Notes under the pieces: generated by a model | The model's database searches: none | Told to the model about the DNA's origin: nothing | Seen by the model: only the letters and a program-made list of their open reading frames with translations | Position numbers and translations under genes: made by a program | Shown here: one piece after another, positions 9,287-18,062 of the stretch | Layout: every line of letters starts with the position of its first letter | Numbering within the stretch: position 1 is the first letter of the stretch | Origin: Candidatus Nomurabacteria bacterium | GTDB lineage: Bacteria > Patescibacteriota > Minisyncoccia > Phycocordibacterales > UBA9973 | Reading direction: 5' to 3' | Assembly (NCBI GenBank): GCA_903862255.1 | Contig: CAIOXK010000005.1 | Span: forward strand, 1 to 36,552 | DNA length: 36,552 nucleotides

Positions 9287-9994
9287 ATGAAAAACAATAA
9301 CTTTTTCGATGCTGAGGGCTTTTTAACTCTCCTTGTTACTAGTCGCTCTAAGTCATTTTTTAATGACACAACACTTGTAGTCAGAGATGATAGCCAAAGT
9401 CCTGAATTTTATTTTAGCCAAAGAGAAGTACGCGAAGCTATATACACAGTTTGTAAAGATACTGTGGAATATATCCGAAAAGAAAAAATTGCCAATGTGT
9501 TCTTTGTAGAACGAGCAGCAAGAACAGCTTGGATAGGTTTGCATACGTATTGGCAAAAGCACTACGCAGAAGAGAAGGAACCAGGTTATTACTTTATTAA
9601 TCCGAGTATGTTAACTCCTACACGGTTTTGTAAGAGAATGTTTGAAGAAAGTTTTGGTATGGTTTTTGATAAAACTAAGCCGACACTAGTCTTTGATTCA
9701 TGTATACATACGGGGAATACGCTCGGAACCGTAGCCGGCTTCCTTTTATTCATAGGATTTCTTGATCCAAGATTGGTTGTTGCTACTGGTATACCTGATC
9801 GCTGCATATTATTACATGACAATTCGATTGGAGAAAATTTAGGCCTACTAAACTATAGTTGCTCCTTATTCGGAGGGTATCATTTAACAACGAAAGGTTC
9901 AAAAATGGCCCCTGTTAGATTGATTGGTAACAATCGAAAAGATGGCACTACTGCCAGGCAACTCATTAAAGAAATTATCCTCGAAGGTTTGTAA
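9287..9994 (+). CDS. Phosphoribosyltransferase-like protein, function unknown
   Basis: 235 aa, soluble, no signal peptide. The segment TLVFDSCIHTGNTLGTV at about residues 131-148 resembles the PRPP-binding loop of type-I phosphoribosyltransferases (hydrophobic strand, D-D/E, then T-G-x-T). The second acidic residue is Ser here. Upstream, VFFVERAARTAWIG could be the strand that carries the pyrophosphate loop. Substrate is unknown. The gene is monocistronic, with its own TTGACA promoter and hairpin terminator, unlike the leaderless genes around it. It could equally be a degenerate PRTase used for RNA or nucleotide binding. Confidence 0.5.
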   Translation: MKNNNFFDAEGFLTLLVTSRSKSFFNDTTLVVRDDSQSPEFYFSQREVREAIYTVCKDTVEYIRKEKIANVFFVERAARTAWIGLHTYWQKHYAEEKEPGYYFINPSMLTPTRFCKRMFEESFGMVFDKTKPTLVFDSCIHTGNTLGTVAGFLLFIGFLDPRLVVATGIPDRCILLHDNSIGENLGLLNYSCSLFGGYHLTTKGSKMAPVRLIGNNRKDGTTARQLIKEIILEGL

Positions 9995-10017
9995 TCATCT
10001 CAAGCACACTCAACAGT

Positions 10018-10043
10018 AAGCCGCATGCAAATGCGGCTTTTAG
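10018..10043 (+). terminator. Rho-independent terminator
   Basis: AAGCCGCAT, a GCAA tetraloop, ATGCGGCTT, then TTTAGTTT. A 9-bp stem with a GNRA loop, directly after the PRTase-like gene. Confidence 0.8.
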
Positions 10044-10096
10044 TTTGCTTAAAAATATTTTATTCAAACTTCACTTTTTATTGAAGGGGTAATTGT

Positions 10097-10102
10097 TATA
10101 TA
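10097..10102 (+). promoter_or_regulatory. -10 box, leaderless geometry
   Basis: TATATA, 6 nt, then the ATG at 10109. No -35 match. Confidence 0.45.
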
Positions 10103-10108
10103 TATGGA

Positions 10109-13100
10109 ATGAAATCTATATTCCCGAAAGTACTTATTATTACAATTATTATTTTATCAATTGGCACTATATTAAACACCTCGAAAGTGTATGCAGAAGT
10201 TTTAAAGCCAAACCCAATTGAAACAACTCTTGACCCTAACAGTACATACACTGTTACCGGAGATGTTTTTGTTAATGCCGCCGCAACACTTACTATACCT
10301 GCGGGGACAAAATTACTTTTTTCACCCAATGCCAGATTGGTGGTGTATGGCAAATTAATCGCCAACGGAACTGCCAAAAATCATATTACTATTTCTGAGA
10401 GTGTTGAACAGAAGAATATTATTTCAGCAGTTAATACAAATGCAAAAATAGCTATTCCTGTAACTGAAGCAGTTCAAACACCAGAAGTTGTTTTTCCTGA
10501 GGTTTCTACACCACAAGTAGCTAGTCCCGATATCGCCCCACTTACTGTAAGTATGGGGCTAGAGTCTGCTGTCCAACAAAAACACAGCGGCATTACATTT
10601 ATGGCAAATGCTGCTGGTACTTTATCATATGTTGATATTGCGGATGCTAAAACTGCAATTACTGTTGATCATGATGTAGTACTCGACGCGTCACATACAA
10701 CTTTTACAAACTGTGATAAAGGAATTACAAACAGTTTCGGTACCGTAACTCTTACGCACAGTACTTTTATCGATACTATATTCCCAGGCCAAATTGATAT
10801 TTATGGAACATTTACGCACAGTGATACAACATTTCTAGGAAAAGGTTTTAAGGGGTGGAATTACGGAGGAAATGTTGCTCCAGGTAAAAATTACCACTTT
10901 AATTCACGCGATGGAGAATATTATATTTTTGGAATAAGTGTGTTAAATGGAGGTACTCTTACTATTGACTATGGGGTAACAGTTTTTATTCAGGACGGCT
11001 TTAGTCTGAATGTACTACAAGGAGGTACTGTTGTGGTGAATGGTACAGAAGCTTCGCCAGTGAATTTTTATGGTGATGGGAGTTGTCCATTGGGAATGTC
11101 GGCAATCATTGCTGGTCCGTATGGAGAAGCAAAAATTAAATATACAAATTTTCACAATCTGTGTGGCGGAATTAAATCTACAGCATCTACCATAACAATT
11201 ACTCACAGTACTTTCAAAGACATATCAGGTACTGCAATAATTGCGGAACAGCAGGGGGACACAACTATTACTGATTCTGATTTTACTACTAGTAAAATTG
11301 CAATCGTATTAAATAATCCAGTAATAAAAAATATTTCACAAAATTATTTTCATGGTAATACAGCTGGAGTTTCTGTTATTGATATGACAACGGCCACTAT
11401 AAAAAATAATGGTTGGGGTAGTGATTCTGGGCCAAGAATCAAAGATAATCCAGGAGGTAAGGGGGACTCTATAGTTGTCAAAAATACTAATGAGGTTATT
11501 TATCGACCATGGTTAGGAATGCTTGATGATACAACACCGCCAGTATCAACTACTGTTGAGCAAAATCCAGTTATCATCGTCCCGGGCATTACGGGCTCAG
11601 TATTAACAAAAGATTATGACGATAAGAGTGAGTTGTGGCCAAATATAGCCAAACTTGCGCTAAGTCCTACAGATGCGTATCTTAATGATTTGTCATTATT
11701 ACAATCAGGTACACAGAGTTCATCACGTCCTGTTGTAGTTGGAGATATTGTACGATCTGCATCAAAGGTTGATATCTTTGCTGGAATGATAGATACATTT
11801 AATAAAAATGGCTATGTTGAAGGCACTAACTTATTTGTATTTCCATATGACTGGCGATTGAGTAATACTATTAATCAAAAGCTGCTGAAAGATTTCGTTA
11901 GTACTGTATTAGCAAAAAGTGGTAAGAAAAAAGTAAACATCATTGCACATAGTATGGGCGGTTTGATGGTTCAGGATTATATTGCTGAAAATACAGATAG
12001 TGCAATCGATCATATTTTCTATATTGCTGTACCACATCTAGGCGCACCAAAAACGTTTAAAACAGTAATGTATGGCGATGATATGGGGTTTAGATTTTCA
12101 GTGGCAGGATTATTTCAGGTGCCAGTGCTGAATGAACAGAGAGTTAAGATTATTACTCAAAATATGCCAGCAGTGTACGAGCTTTTGCCTAGTAAAAAAT
12201 ATATAGAAAGTATCAGTCATTATATTCAAGATCGCTCACAATCAAATCACGATATGGGATTTGATGATATACAAAAATATATGACCACAGACGGCAGAAA
12301 TGAAAAGATGTTTGCTTTCGCATCACAATTGCACAATAAGGTTGATAATAGTAATCCTTCTGCAGAAACGTATAACTTTGCTGGGTGTGGTAATACAAAA
12401 ACGATAACTGGTTTTACATTAACAAAAGAACAGTCTTTAACACTTACTGGTTTTAAAATAATCCCAGAACATCGAATATCATACGGCTCAGGTGATGGGG
12501 TTGTGCCGATAGCTAGTGCAATCGCTAGCACTGTTGCACACAACTATTATATTTCTACTGGTTCGCACGGTACCATGCCATCGTTACCGCAAGTACAAAA
12601 TGCAATTCTAGATATTTTGCAAGGAAAAAATATTACGACTACTAATGCATTGTCAGATCAATCAGCTATTTGTACCCTTGAAGGAAATATTATTGAAGTG
12701 CATAGTCCTGTTTCTCTTGATATTTATGATGAGCAGGGAAGGCATACAGGAATAACTGTTGATGGTATCGAGTATGGTATTCCTAATGTTCAGTATGACG
12801 TAATTAATGACGAGAAAATCGTATTTCTACCGAGTGGTCAAAGGTATAAAATTATTCAGCGAGCAGAGTCGGCTGGTGCATATGATATGTACATTTCTCA
12901 TGTAAATGGAAGTGATGTAGTAGATCATCAAGCCTATTATCATGCAGTCCCAATGGCGTCAAACACTACTATCGGTACATTTACGTTAGATAAAGAATTG
13001 AACCCCGATATTATGATAGATGACAATGGTGATGGTACAACAGACCGTTTGATCAAAGCCTCTTCATTACTCGATAAAAATCAGGCTAGTGATGCAAATG

Positions 13101-13696
13101 CTCCAATAACAGTAGCTTCATATGCAGATGGATTAATTACACTGAAAACAGTAGACGATAATTCAGGAGTACTTAATATAAAATATTCTACTGATAATAG
13201 TACTTGGAAAATATATGACAAGCCTTTTGCTGGGGTAGTTGGTACGACTGTCTACTTTGTATCGATTGATAATGCTGGAAATACAGAAGAAATAAAAGAA
13301 TTTAGGATTGATACTGTAAACAGTCCACCAGCAACAGTGGTAGGTAATAATGGAAATAATAATATCTCAATAGAAATGCAGTCCACTAAAAAAGATGACA
13401 GTATAGATGAAATGGTGGATGATACTGTTTCAGATCAAGATGTTTCAAATAGTGAAAAGAGTACCAACAAAAAAGAAAAAGTGAAGTCTATAAAAAAGGT
13501 AAAATCACCAACAATACGTACTTCGCCTGCTCCTGATGAGGGAACTGTTATGCAAGATCCAGAAGTCACATTAAAAGGTATAAGTACTAGTGCTGCTGGT
13601 ATTGCAGCACTTGGTCCCGGAAAAGTGATTATTATAGGCTTGCTTGCCATAGGAACATTAGTTTTATTAGCACTATTCAGCAAAAAACGCAGCTAA
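10109..13696 (+). CDS. Surface-anchored LCAT-like lipase/acyltransferase with N-terminal beta-helix
   Basis: 1195 aa. Signal peptide 1-30 (ending SKVYA). About 40-470 is a right-handed beta-helix-like region with repeated short strands (ITHSTFKDISG, TTITDSDFTTS). About 490-860 is an alpha/beta hydrolase of the lecithin:cholesterol acyltransferase type: PVIIVPGITGS oxyanion region, DWRLS, and nucleophile elbow AHSMGG with Ser615. Candidate Asp796 (GSGDGVVP) and His820 (GSHGT) complete a triad. About 1010-1080 is an OmpL47/Ig-like domain (YSTDNSTWKIYDKPF, SIDNAGNTEE). A charged low-complexity linker follows, then a C-terminal membrane helix (VIIIGLLAIGTLVLLAL) with a KKRS tail. It should act on lipid esters outside the cell while tethered to the membrane. 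Confidence 0.82.
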   Translation: MKSIFPKVLIITIIILSIGTILNTSKVYAEVLKPNPIETTLDPNSTYTVTGDVFVNAAATLTIPAGTKLLFSPNARLVVYGKLIANGTAKNHITISESVEQKNIISAVNTNAKIAIPVTEAVQTPEVVFPEVSTPQVASPDIAPLTVSMGLESAVQQKHSGITFMANAAGTLSYVDIADAKTAITVDHDVVLDASHTTFTNCDKGITNSFGTVTLTHSTFIDTIFPGQIDIYGTFTHSDTTFLGKGFKGWNYGGNVAPGKNYHFNSRDGEYYIFGISVLNGGTLTIDYGVTVFIQDGFSLNVLQGGTVVVNGTEASPVNFYGDGSCPLGMSAIIAGPYGEAKIKYTNFHNLCGGIKSTASTITITHSTFKDISGTAIIAEQQGDTTITDSDFTTSKIAIVLNNPVIKNISQNYFHGNTAGVSVIDMTTATIKNNGWGSDSGPRIKDNPGGKGDSIVVKNTNEVIYRPWLGMLDDTTPPVSTTVEQNPVIIVPGITGSVLTKDYDDKSELWPNIAKLALSPTDAYLNDLSLLQSGTQSSSRPVVVGDIVRSASKVDIFAGMIDTFNKNGYVEGTNLFVFPYDWRLSNTINQKLLKDFVSTVLAKSGKKKVNIIAHSMGGLMVQDYIAENTDSAIDHIFYIAVPHLGAPKTFKTVMYGDDMGFRFSVAGLFQVPVLNEQRVKIITQNMPAVYELLPSKKYIESISHYIQDRSQSNHDMGFDDIQKYMTTDGRNEKMFAFASQLHNKVDNSNPSAETYNFAGCGNTKTITGFTLTKEQSLTLTGFKIIPEHRISYGSGDGVVPIASAIASTVAHNYYISTGSHGTMPSLPQVQNAILDILQGKNITTTNALSDQSAICTLEGNIIEVHSPVSLDIYDEQGRHTGITVDGIEYGIPNVQYDVINDEKIVFLPSGQRYKIIQRAESAGAYDMYISHVNGSDVVDHQAYYHAVPMASNTTIGTFTLDKELNPDIMIDDNGDGTTDRLIKASSLLDKNQASDANAPITVASYADGLITLKTVDDNSGVLNIKYSTDNSTWKIYDKPFAGVVGTTVYFVSIDNAGNTEEIKEFRIDTVNSPPATVVGNNGNNNISIEMQSTKKDDSIDEMVDDTVSDQDVSNSEKSTNKKEKVKSIKKVKSPTIRTSPAPDEGTVMQDPEVTLKGISTSAAGIAALGPGKVIIIGLLAIGTLVLLALFSKKRS

Positions 13697-13714
13697 TGTT
13701 ACAATCAAGACCTA

Positions 13715-15400
13715 ATGACCCAGAATCAAGCGTTAACCATATTAAAGACCGGAGCTAATGTATTTCTAACAGGGGAGCCCGGGGCAGGGAAAACATACAC
13801 CATTAACGCCTTTGTTTCTTTTCTGAAGGAGCACGGTATTGAGCCTGCAATTACTGCTTCGACAGGTATTGCTGCTACACATATTCAAGGGCAAACCATT
13901 CACTCATGGAGCGGTATTGGTATTCGTAAAACATTATCACCGTATGATCTTGATCAGATGGCAACAATAGAATATTTGGTGCGGCGTATAAATAAAACTA
14001 AAGTGCTTATTATTGACGAGGTATCGATGATCGATGGTTTCACCTTGGATCTTGTAGATGCTGTTTGTAAAACAATTAAACAATCAGCAGAACCATTTGG
14101 CGGTATTCAAGTTGTACTTGTAGGAGACTTTTTTCAGCTTCCTCCAATCTCTCGGTACGGTGACGTAGTACCATTTGCATTTGAATCCCGTGCTTGGAAA
14201 GAAATGAAACCACTTGTTTGTTATTTAACAGAGCAGCACCGTCAAAGTGATGATACTTTTCTACGCCTCCTATCTGCAATCCGTCGCAATGAAAGAATGG
14301 ACGATCATATGATTCACCTTGAACAACGCATTATTAGTGACAGTGATTCATTTGATCATTTAGAAAATATGACTCGTCTCTATGCACACAATGCAGATGT
14401 TGATGCAATCAATACTGCAGCATTATGTGCAATAGATGGTCCTACAAATACATATACGATGTTTAGTAAAGGTTCAGAATCACTGGTAGCGAGCTTGAAA
14501 AAAGGCTGTCTTTCTCCTGAGCGATTAGATTTGAAAATCGGTGCAGTGGTCATGTGTACAAAAAATAATATGCAGAAAGGGTTTGTAAATGGTACGACTG
14601 GTACTGTTATGCGATTTGAAACAGGAACGAAATATCCGATCATACAAACTAAGGATCGAGAAGAAATTACCATTGAACCAATGGATTGGACTATTGAAGA
14701 AGATGGCAAAATAAAAGCCTCAATTGGCCAGATCCCGTTGCGCTTGGCATGGGCCATTACCATACATAAAAGTCAGGGATTATCGCTTGATAATGCCATG
14801 ATGGATTTACGGCAAGTTTTTGAATTCGGGCAGGGGTATGTTGCACTATCGCGAGTACGCAGTCTGAGCGGTCTTTATTTAGCTGGTTGGAATGCGCAAA
14901 CATTCCAAGTGCATCCGCGCATTTTGCAAGAAGATCAGATTTTTCATGAGCAGTCTGATTCTGCTACTGAAATTTTTGCAGGCATTGAAGCGGATGATCT
15001 TGAAACAATGCATAAAAACTTTATTTTAGCAGCAGGTGGAACGTTGGATGCAAAAAAAGGAAAGCAGGCAAAAGTAGAAAAGAAAGATACATTAGATCTG
15101 ACAAAAGAATTAGTGCTAGAAGGTAAGTCATTATCTGAAATTGCCAAGGCTCGTAAAATGGTCGCGACAACAATTCTCGATCACATTGAAAAGCTTATTA
15201 TCTTGAAAAAACTTAATTACGAAAATATCTCTCATCTTATTGATGCAAAGCTATTAAAGGCACTGCCAACAATCACTGTTGCATTTTCTGCCTGTGATAC
15301 GACATTACTTTCCCCTGTTTATAATCACTTGGACGGTAAATATACGTTTGACATGTTACGTTTAGCACGTGCTGCAATTTCTGCAAAAAATAATAAGTAA
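13715..15400 (+). CDS. Pif1/RecD-type superfamily 1B DNA helicase with C-terminal HTH
   Basis: 561 aa. Walker A is GEPGAGKT (20-27), motif Ia is ITASTGIAA, Walker B is LIIDEVSM (98-105), then LVGDFFQLPP, TEQHRQ, and the late motif AITIHKSQGLSLDNAMMDL with YVALSRVRSL. These are the hallmark motifs of Pif1 helicases, which unwind DNA 5' to 3' and resolve G-quadruplexes and R-loops. Residues about 460-510 (LVLEGKSLSEIAKARKMV) form a helix-turn-helix of the type found at RecQ/Pif1 C termini. The next gene starts on the last base of the stop codon (TAATG), so the two are translationally coupled. A TACAAT box lies 9 nt before the ATG. Confidence 0.9.
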   Translation: MTQNQALTILKTGANVFLTGEPGAGKTYTINAFVSFLKEHGIEPAITASTGIAATHIQGQTIHSWSGIGIRKTLSPYDLDQMATIEYLVRRINKTKVLIIDEVSMIDGFTLDLVDAVCKTIKQSAEPFGGIQVVLVGDFFQLPPISRYGDVVPFAFESRAWKEMKPLVCYLTEQHRQSDDTFLRLLSAIRRNERMDDHMIHLEQRIISDSDSFDHLENMTRLYAHNADVDAINTAALCAIDGPTNTYTMFSKGSESLVASLKKGCLSPERLDLKIGAVVMCTKNNMQKGFVNGTTGTVMRFETGTKYPIIQTKDREEITIEPMDWTIEEDGKIKASIGQIPLRLAWAITIHKSQGLSLDNAMMDLRQVFEFGQGYVALSRVRSLSGLYLAGWNAQTFQVHPRILQEDQIFHEQSDSATEIFAGIEADDLETMHKNFILAAGGTLDAKKGKQAKVEKKDTLDLTKELVLEGKSLSEIAKARKMVATTILDHIEKLIILKKLNYENISHLIDAKLLKALPTITVAFSACDTTLLSPVYNHLDGKYTFDMLRLARAAISAKNNK

Positions 15401-15771
15401 TGTTAAGAAGAACGTTCTACAATAAATATAAAGAAGAGGCGCGTATCCTTGTCCACCAGCGATTAGAGCACTTTAATGCGTACTATAATTTTACGTATAG
15501 CCGTGTTTCTATTCGAAATCAAAAAACTCGCTGGGGCAGTTGCTCGAGTAAAGGTAATTTAAATTTTAGTTACCGTATCTTATTCCTTGAGCCAGAAGCA
15601 CAAGATTATTTAATCATTCATGAGTTATGTCATCTCAAACAATTCAATCACTCGCAAGCGTTTTGGGATCTGGTAGCAGAACAGTCACCAAATTATAAAA
15701 AGTGGCATACTGATTTGAAATATAAGAGTAATCTAAAGGTGCTGTTTGCTACCTGGAGAAAAGCACTGTAG
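15400..15771 (+). CDS. YgjP-type (M48-like) zinc metallopeptidase
   Basis: 123 aa, roughly half the length of E. coli YgjP because the N-terminal part is reduced. The segment IRNQKTRWGSCSSKGNLNFS followed by YLIIHELCHLKQFNHSQAFW is the YgjP/DUF45 signature. HELCH at 74-78 gives the two zinc-binding His and the catalytic Glu, with H84 as a further candidate ligand. No membrane segment. Its start overlaps the helicase stop by one base, and engB follows 9 nt later with its own -10 overlapping the end of this gene. The biological substrate of the family is not established. Confidence 0.85.
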   Translation: MLRRTFYNKYKEEARILVHQRLEHFNAYYNFTYSRVSIRNQKTRWGSCSSKGNLNFSYRILFLEPEAQDYLIIHELCHLKQFNHSQAFWDLVAEQSPNYKKWHTDLKYKSNLKVLFATWRKAL

Positions 15772-15774
15772 TAT
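15769..15774 (+). promoter_or_regulatory. -10 box for engB inside the preceding gene's stop
   Basis: TAGTAT overlaps the TAG stop of the upstream gene and lies exactly 6 nt before the ATG at 15781. TTGCTA lies 17 nt further upstream. Confidence 0.45.
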
Positions 15775-15780
15775 GGCTGT

Positions 15781-16347
15781 ATGAATATTACTTCAGCACA
15801 ATTCATCAAAGGTGTTAAAGATGGTAGCGAGGTTGCAGATCTGCAATTTCCTCAGGTGGCCTTTATAGGGCGTTCAAATGTAGGGAAGTCGAGCACCATT
15901 AACGTTCTCACTAAAGTAAAAGGATTAGCGAAAACTAGTTCTTTTCCAGGACGTACTAAGGAGATTAATGTATTCTTGATCAATAATAAATTTTACCTTA
16001 TTGACCTGCCAGGGTATGGATATGCAAAAGTTTCAAAAGTTGAGCGTGCAAAAATCGAAGAGGTGATCAAAAGCTACTTATTTAACCCAGTAATTATGCC
16101 CAAAAAGGTGGTATTGATTATCGATGCATATGTTGGCCCAACAGAGCCAGATCTAGAAATGCTCGATGCGCTACTTGAAGATAATAAAGACGTAATTATC
16201 TTGGCAAACAAAATTGATAAAGTTAAAAAATCTATCAGATTAAATGTTTTGGCAAAAATTAAAGAAACACTACACGGCCAACTAGTAATCCCATTTTCTG
16301 CAGAAGAAAAAACTGGAATTACAGAAGTCCTTGCACATCTAGGGTAA
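15781..16347 (+). CDS. engB: Ribosome-biogenesis GTPase EngB (YihA/YsxC)
   Basis: 188 aa, typical length. G1 is GRSNVGKSS (30-38), G2 lies in SFPGRTKEIN, G3 is DLPGYGYAKVSK, and G4 is NKIDK near residue 140. The PGYGYAK motif is specific to EngB among Era-like GTPases. EngB assists late assembly of the 50S subunit. It is the last gene of the helicase-peptidase-GTPase run and ends at a hairpin terminator shared with the convergent pseudouridine synthase gene. Confidence 0.95.
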   Translation: MNITSAQFIKGVKDGSEVADLQFPQVAFIGRSNVGKSSTINVLTKVKGLAKTSSFPGRTKEINVFLINNKFYLIDLPGYGYAKVSKVERAKIEEVIKSYLFNPVIMPKKVVLIIDAYVGPTEPDLEMLDALLEDNKDVIILANKIDKVKKSIRLNVLAKIKETLHGQLVIPFSAEEKTGITEVLAHLG

Positions 16348-16348
16348 T

Positions 16349-16377
16349 AAAAAATGGGGGACTGTCCCCATTTTTTT
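16349..16377. terminator. Bidirectional terminator
   Basis: AAAAAATGGGG, a 6-nt loop, CCCCATTTTTT. The A and T runs make it work in both directions. It lies directly behind engB and overlaps the stop codon of the convergent gene that ends at 16376. Confidence 0.85.
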
Positions 16378-17146
16378 ATTTCTTCAATTTTTCTACTTCA
16401 GCCTTACCTAAGATTCTTACTGAGCCTGGCTTCATTCCGGTAATTGTTAGTGGTCCAATATCTGTACGAACAAGGTCTTCAACTGTCAGATGGCAGGCAT
16501 CTGCCATGCGGCGAATTTGGTGCTTACGCCCTTCATGAAGAACGATAGTAAATGATGTTCGAGAAGCGCGCTCTACGATTGCTGGTTTAGTTTTTATTTT
16601 GTCTAGCATAATGCCATTAGTCATTTTTGAAATAGTAGTATCGGTAATATTTTCACGAACGGTTACTAAATACTTTTTTCCAATCTTAGAATTTTCTTGT
16701 GTCAGTGCGCGAGCTAAGGTTCCATCGTTAGACATAATGATCAATCCTTCTGATTCTTTGTCGAGACGGCCTACTGGCGCTAGGTGTTTATATTTAGGAA
16801 AAGTGTCATGAAGGTCTTTGACATTGTCAGTTGTCTTGTTCGTTTCAACGCCACGGGGTTTATATACAAGAATTGATTCTTTGCCTTCTTGGACACCACC
16901 TTTGATGTCGATCACATCTTTGCCAACTTTAATACCAAAACCTGGTTCTTTGACGATCTTGCCGTTTATTTTAACTGAGCCGCTAATAATAAGTGCCTTA
17001 GCTTCACGTCGTGATGCCAGTCCTTGGTGGGCGATTGCACGCTCTAAACGCTCTAATCCTGGAGCCAGAGTACTTTCAAGCTTTATAACCTTACGGGGCG
17101 TTGGGTGCTCGAATGATTTATTCAGCTGTCTGGCCTGCTTTTTCAT
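16376..17146 (-). CDS. RsuA/RluB-family pseudouridine synthase
   Basis: 256 aa from the ATG at 17146; a longer reading from 17176 would read through the promoter. A Lys-rich N terminus is followed by an S4 RNA-binding domain (about 31-80, LASRREAKALIISGSVKINGK). The catalytic domain contains GRLDKESEGL (126-135) with the catalytic Asp129, and later LHEGRKHQIRRM. This is the RsuA/RluB/RluE/RluF group, which isomerises uridine to pseudouridine in rRNA. The subfamily and target base cannot be settled by eye; the S4 domain points to RluB/RluF or RsuA rather than RluE. TGCTATACT lies 9 nt upstream of the ATG. Confidence 0.9.
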   Translation of the reverse strand: MKKQARQLNKSFEHPTPRKVIKLESTLAPGLERLERAIAHQGLASRREAKALIISGSVKINGKIVKEPGFGIKVGKDVIDIKGGVQEGKESILVYKPRGVETNKTTDNVKDLHDTFPKYKHLAPVGRLDKESEGLIIMSNDGTLARALTQENSKIGKKYLVTVRENITDTTISKMTNGIMLDKIKTKPAIVERASRTSFTIVLHEGRKHQIRRMADACHLTVEDLVRTDIGPLTITGMKPGSVRILGKAEVEKLKK

Positions 17147-17155
17147 GATGTGGCG

Positions 17156-17199
17156 AGTATAGCATGTATATTGCATAGAGACAGTTATCCATATATCAT
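17156..17199. promoter_or_regulatory. Divergent -10 pair
   Basis: The 60-nt gap holds TATACT on the minus strand (17161-17156, 9 nt before the pseudouridine synthase ATG, with an upstream TG) and TATCAT on the plus strand (17194-17199, 7 nt before the ATG at 17207). Both give minimal leaders. Confidence 0.45.
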
Positions 17200-17206
17200 A
17201 GTGCCT

Positions 17207-17626
17207 ATGAATACCGTTGAAGGATTATTAGAACAGGCACAAACATTGCAGGATAAGGGTAAAACAGAAGAAGCACTGGAGCAGTACAGTAAGTCTTTTG
17301 ATCTGCTTATTGATGATGCAGGCAAGTATGCCACGGCTCAAGAGTCACACATTACTGATCTAGAAGAATTGCGCAAAATAGCGCCGACATTATTTGCTCA
17401 CTCAAAAACCTATTTGAAAAAAGATATTACCGCTTCATATATCCTTAACGCTATGGGTGTGCTTTTTGCAGAGCTCAGAGATTATCCTAATGCAGAACAA
17501 AAATTACTTGAATCAATCGATTACATACCAGATGGGACTGACTACCCAGATCCAGCTGATAATCTAGAGCGTATTGCTAGTGAGGTTGCTGCTGCCCGTG
17601 CCGCAGCAGAATCCGAGCAAGAATAA
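17207..17626 (+). CDS. Small TPR-like helical protein
   Basis: 139 aa from the ATG at 17207; upstream in-frame residues would overlap the divergent promoter. The N terminus (LLEQAQTLQDKGKTEEALEQYSKSFDLL) fits a TPR hairpin, with A-x-x-L-x-x-x-G spacing and EEALEQY. A second possible unit is YILNAMGVLFAELRDYPNAEQKLLESI, with the same small/large pattern. The C terminus is Ala/Glu-rich. No signal peptide. TPR modules bind partner proteins; no partner is evident here. It is followed by TspO. Confidence 0.55.
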   Translation: MNTVEGLLEQAQTLQDKGKTEEALEQYSKSFDLLIDDAGKYATAQESHITDLEELRKIAPTLFAHSKTYLKKDITASYILNAMGVLFAELRDYPNAEQKLLESIDYIPDGTDYPDPADNLERIASEVAAARAAAESEQE

Positions 17627-17650
17627 TTTTTTGCATTAGTGTATATGATA

Positions 17651-17656
17651 TATACT
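17651..17656 (+). promoter_or_regulatory. -10 box, leaderless geometry
   Basis: TATACT, 6 nt, ATG at 17663. The box supports this start over the in-frame ATG at 17645, which lies upstream of it. Confidence 0.6.
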
Positions 17657-17662
17657 AATGAT

Positions 17663-18061
17663 ATGAAAAATTCATTGTACTATCGGCAACACCTTAAACG
17701 GCCTCGTTGGGCACCACCAGCAGAAATGTTTGCACCAGTGTGGACTTTTCTGTACATCCTTATTGCGATCTCATTCAGTATAGTTTTTATAAATGGGTTT
17801 AAAGGCATACTCCCATTTGTAGTTGTCTTGCCTTTTATTCTCAATCTGCTTTTTAACGCAATCTATACGCCAATTCAGTTTGGATTAAAAAATAATTACT
17901 TAGCAACTGTAGATATTTTTTTAATTCTAGGAACTTTGATTTGGTCAGTGATAGTTATCTATCCATATTTACACTGGATAACATTCATCAATATCCCATA
18001 CCTACTCTGGGTTTCTTTTGCAACAATATTACAATGCACAATAACGTGGCTTAATCGTTAA
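17663..18061 (+). CDS. TspO/MBR-family membrane protein (short)
   Basis: 132 aa with about four to five hydrophobic helices. The stretch RPRWAPPAEMFAPVWTFLY carries the TspO signature (W-x-P-P-x-x-x-F-x-P-V-W-x-x-L-Y). The end TILQCTITWLNR matches the terminal helix. Full-length TspO proteins are about 155-160 aa with five helices; here the first helix is mostly missing, so the protein starts almost at the signature loop. TspO binds tetrapyrroles and cholesterol-like ligands and is linked to oxidative stress. Start set by the TATACT box 6 nt upstream. The glycosidase-like gene begins 1 nt after its stop, so the two form an operon. Confidence 0.8.
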   Translation: MKNSLYYRQHLKRPRWAPPAEMFAPVWTFLYILIAISFSIVFINGFKGILPFVVVLPFILNLLFNAIYTPIQFGLKNNYLATVDIFLILGTLIWSVIVIYPYLHWITFINIPYLLWVSFATILQCTITWLNR

Positions 18062-18062
18062 T

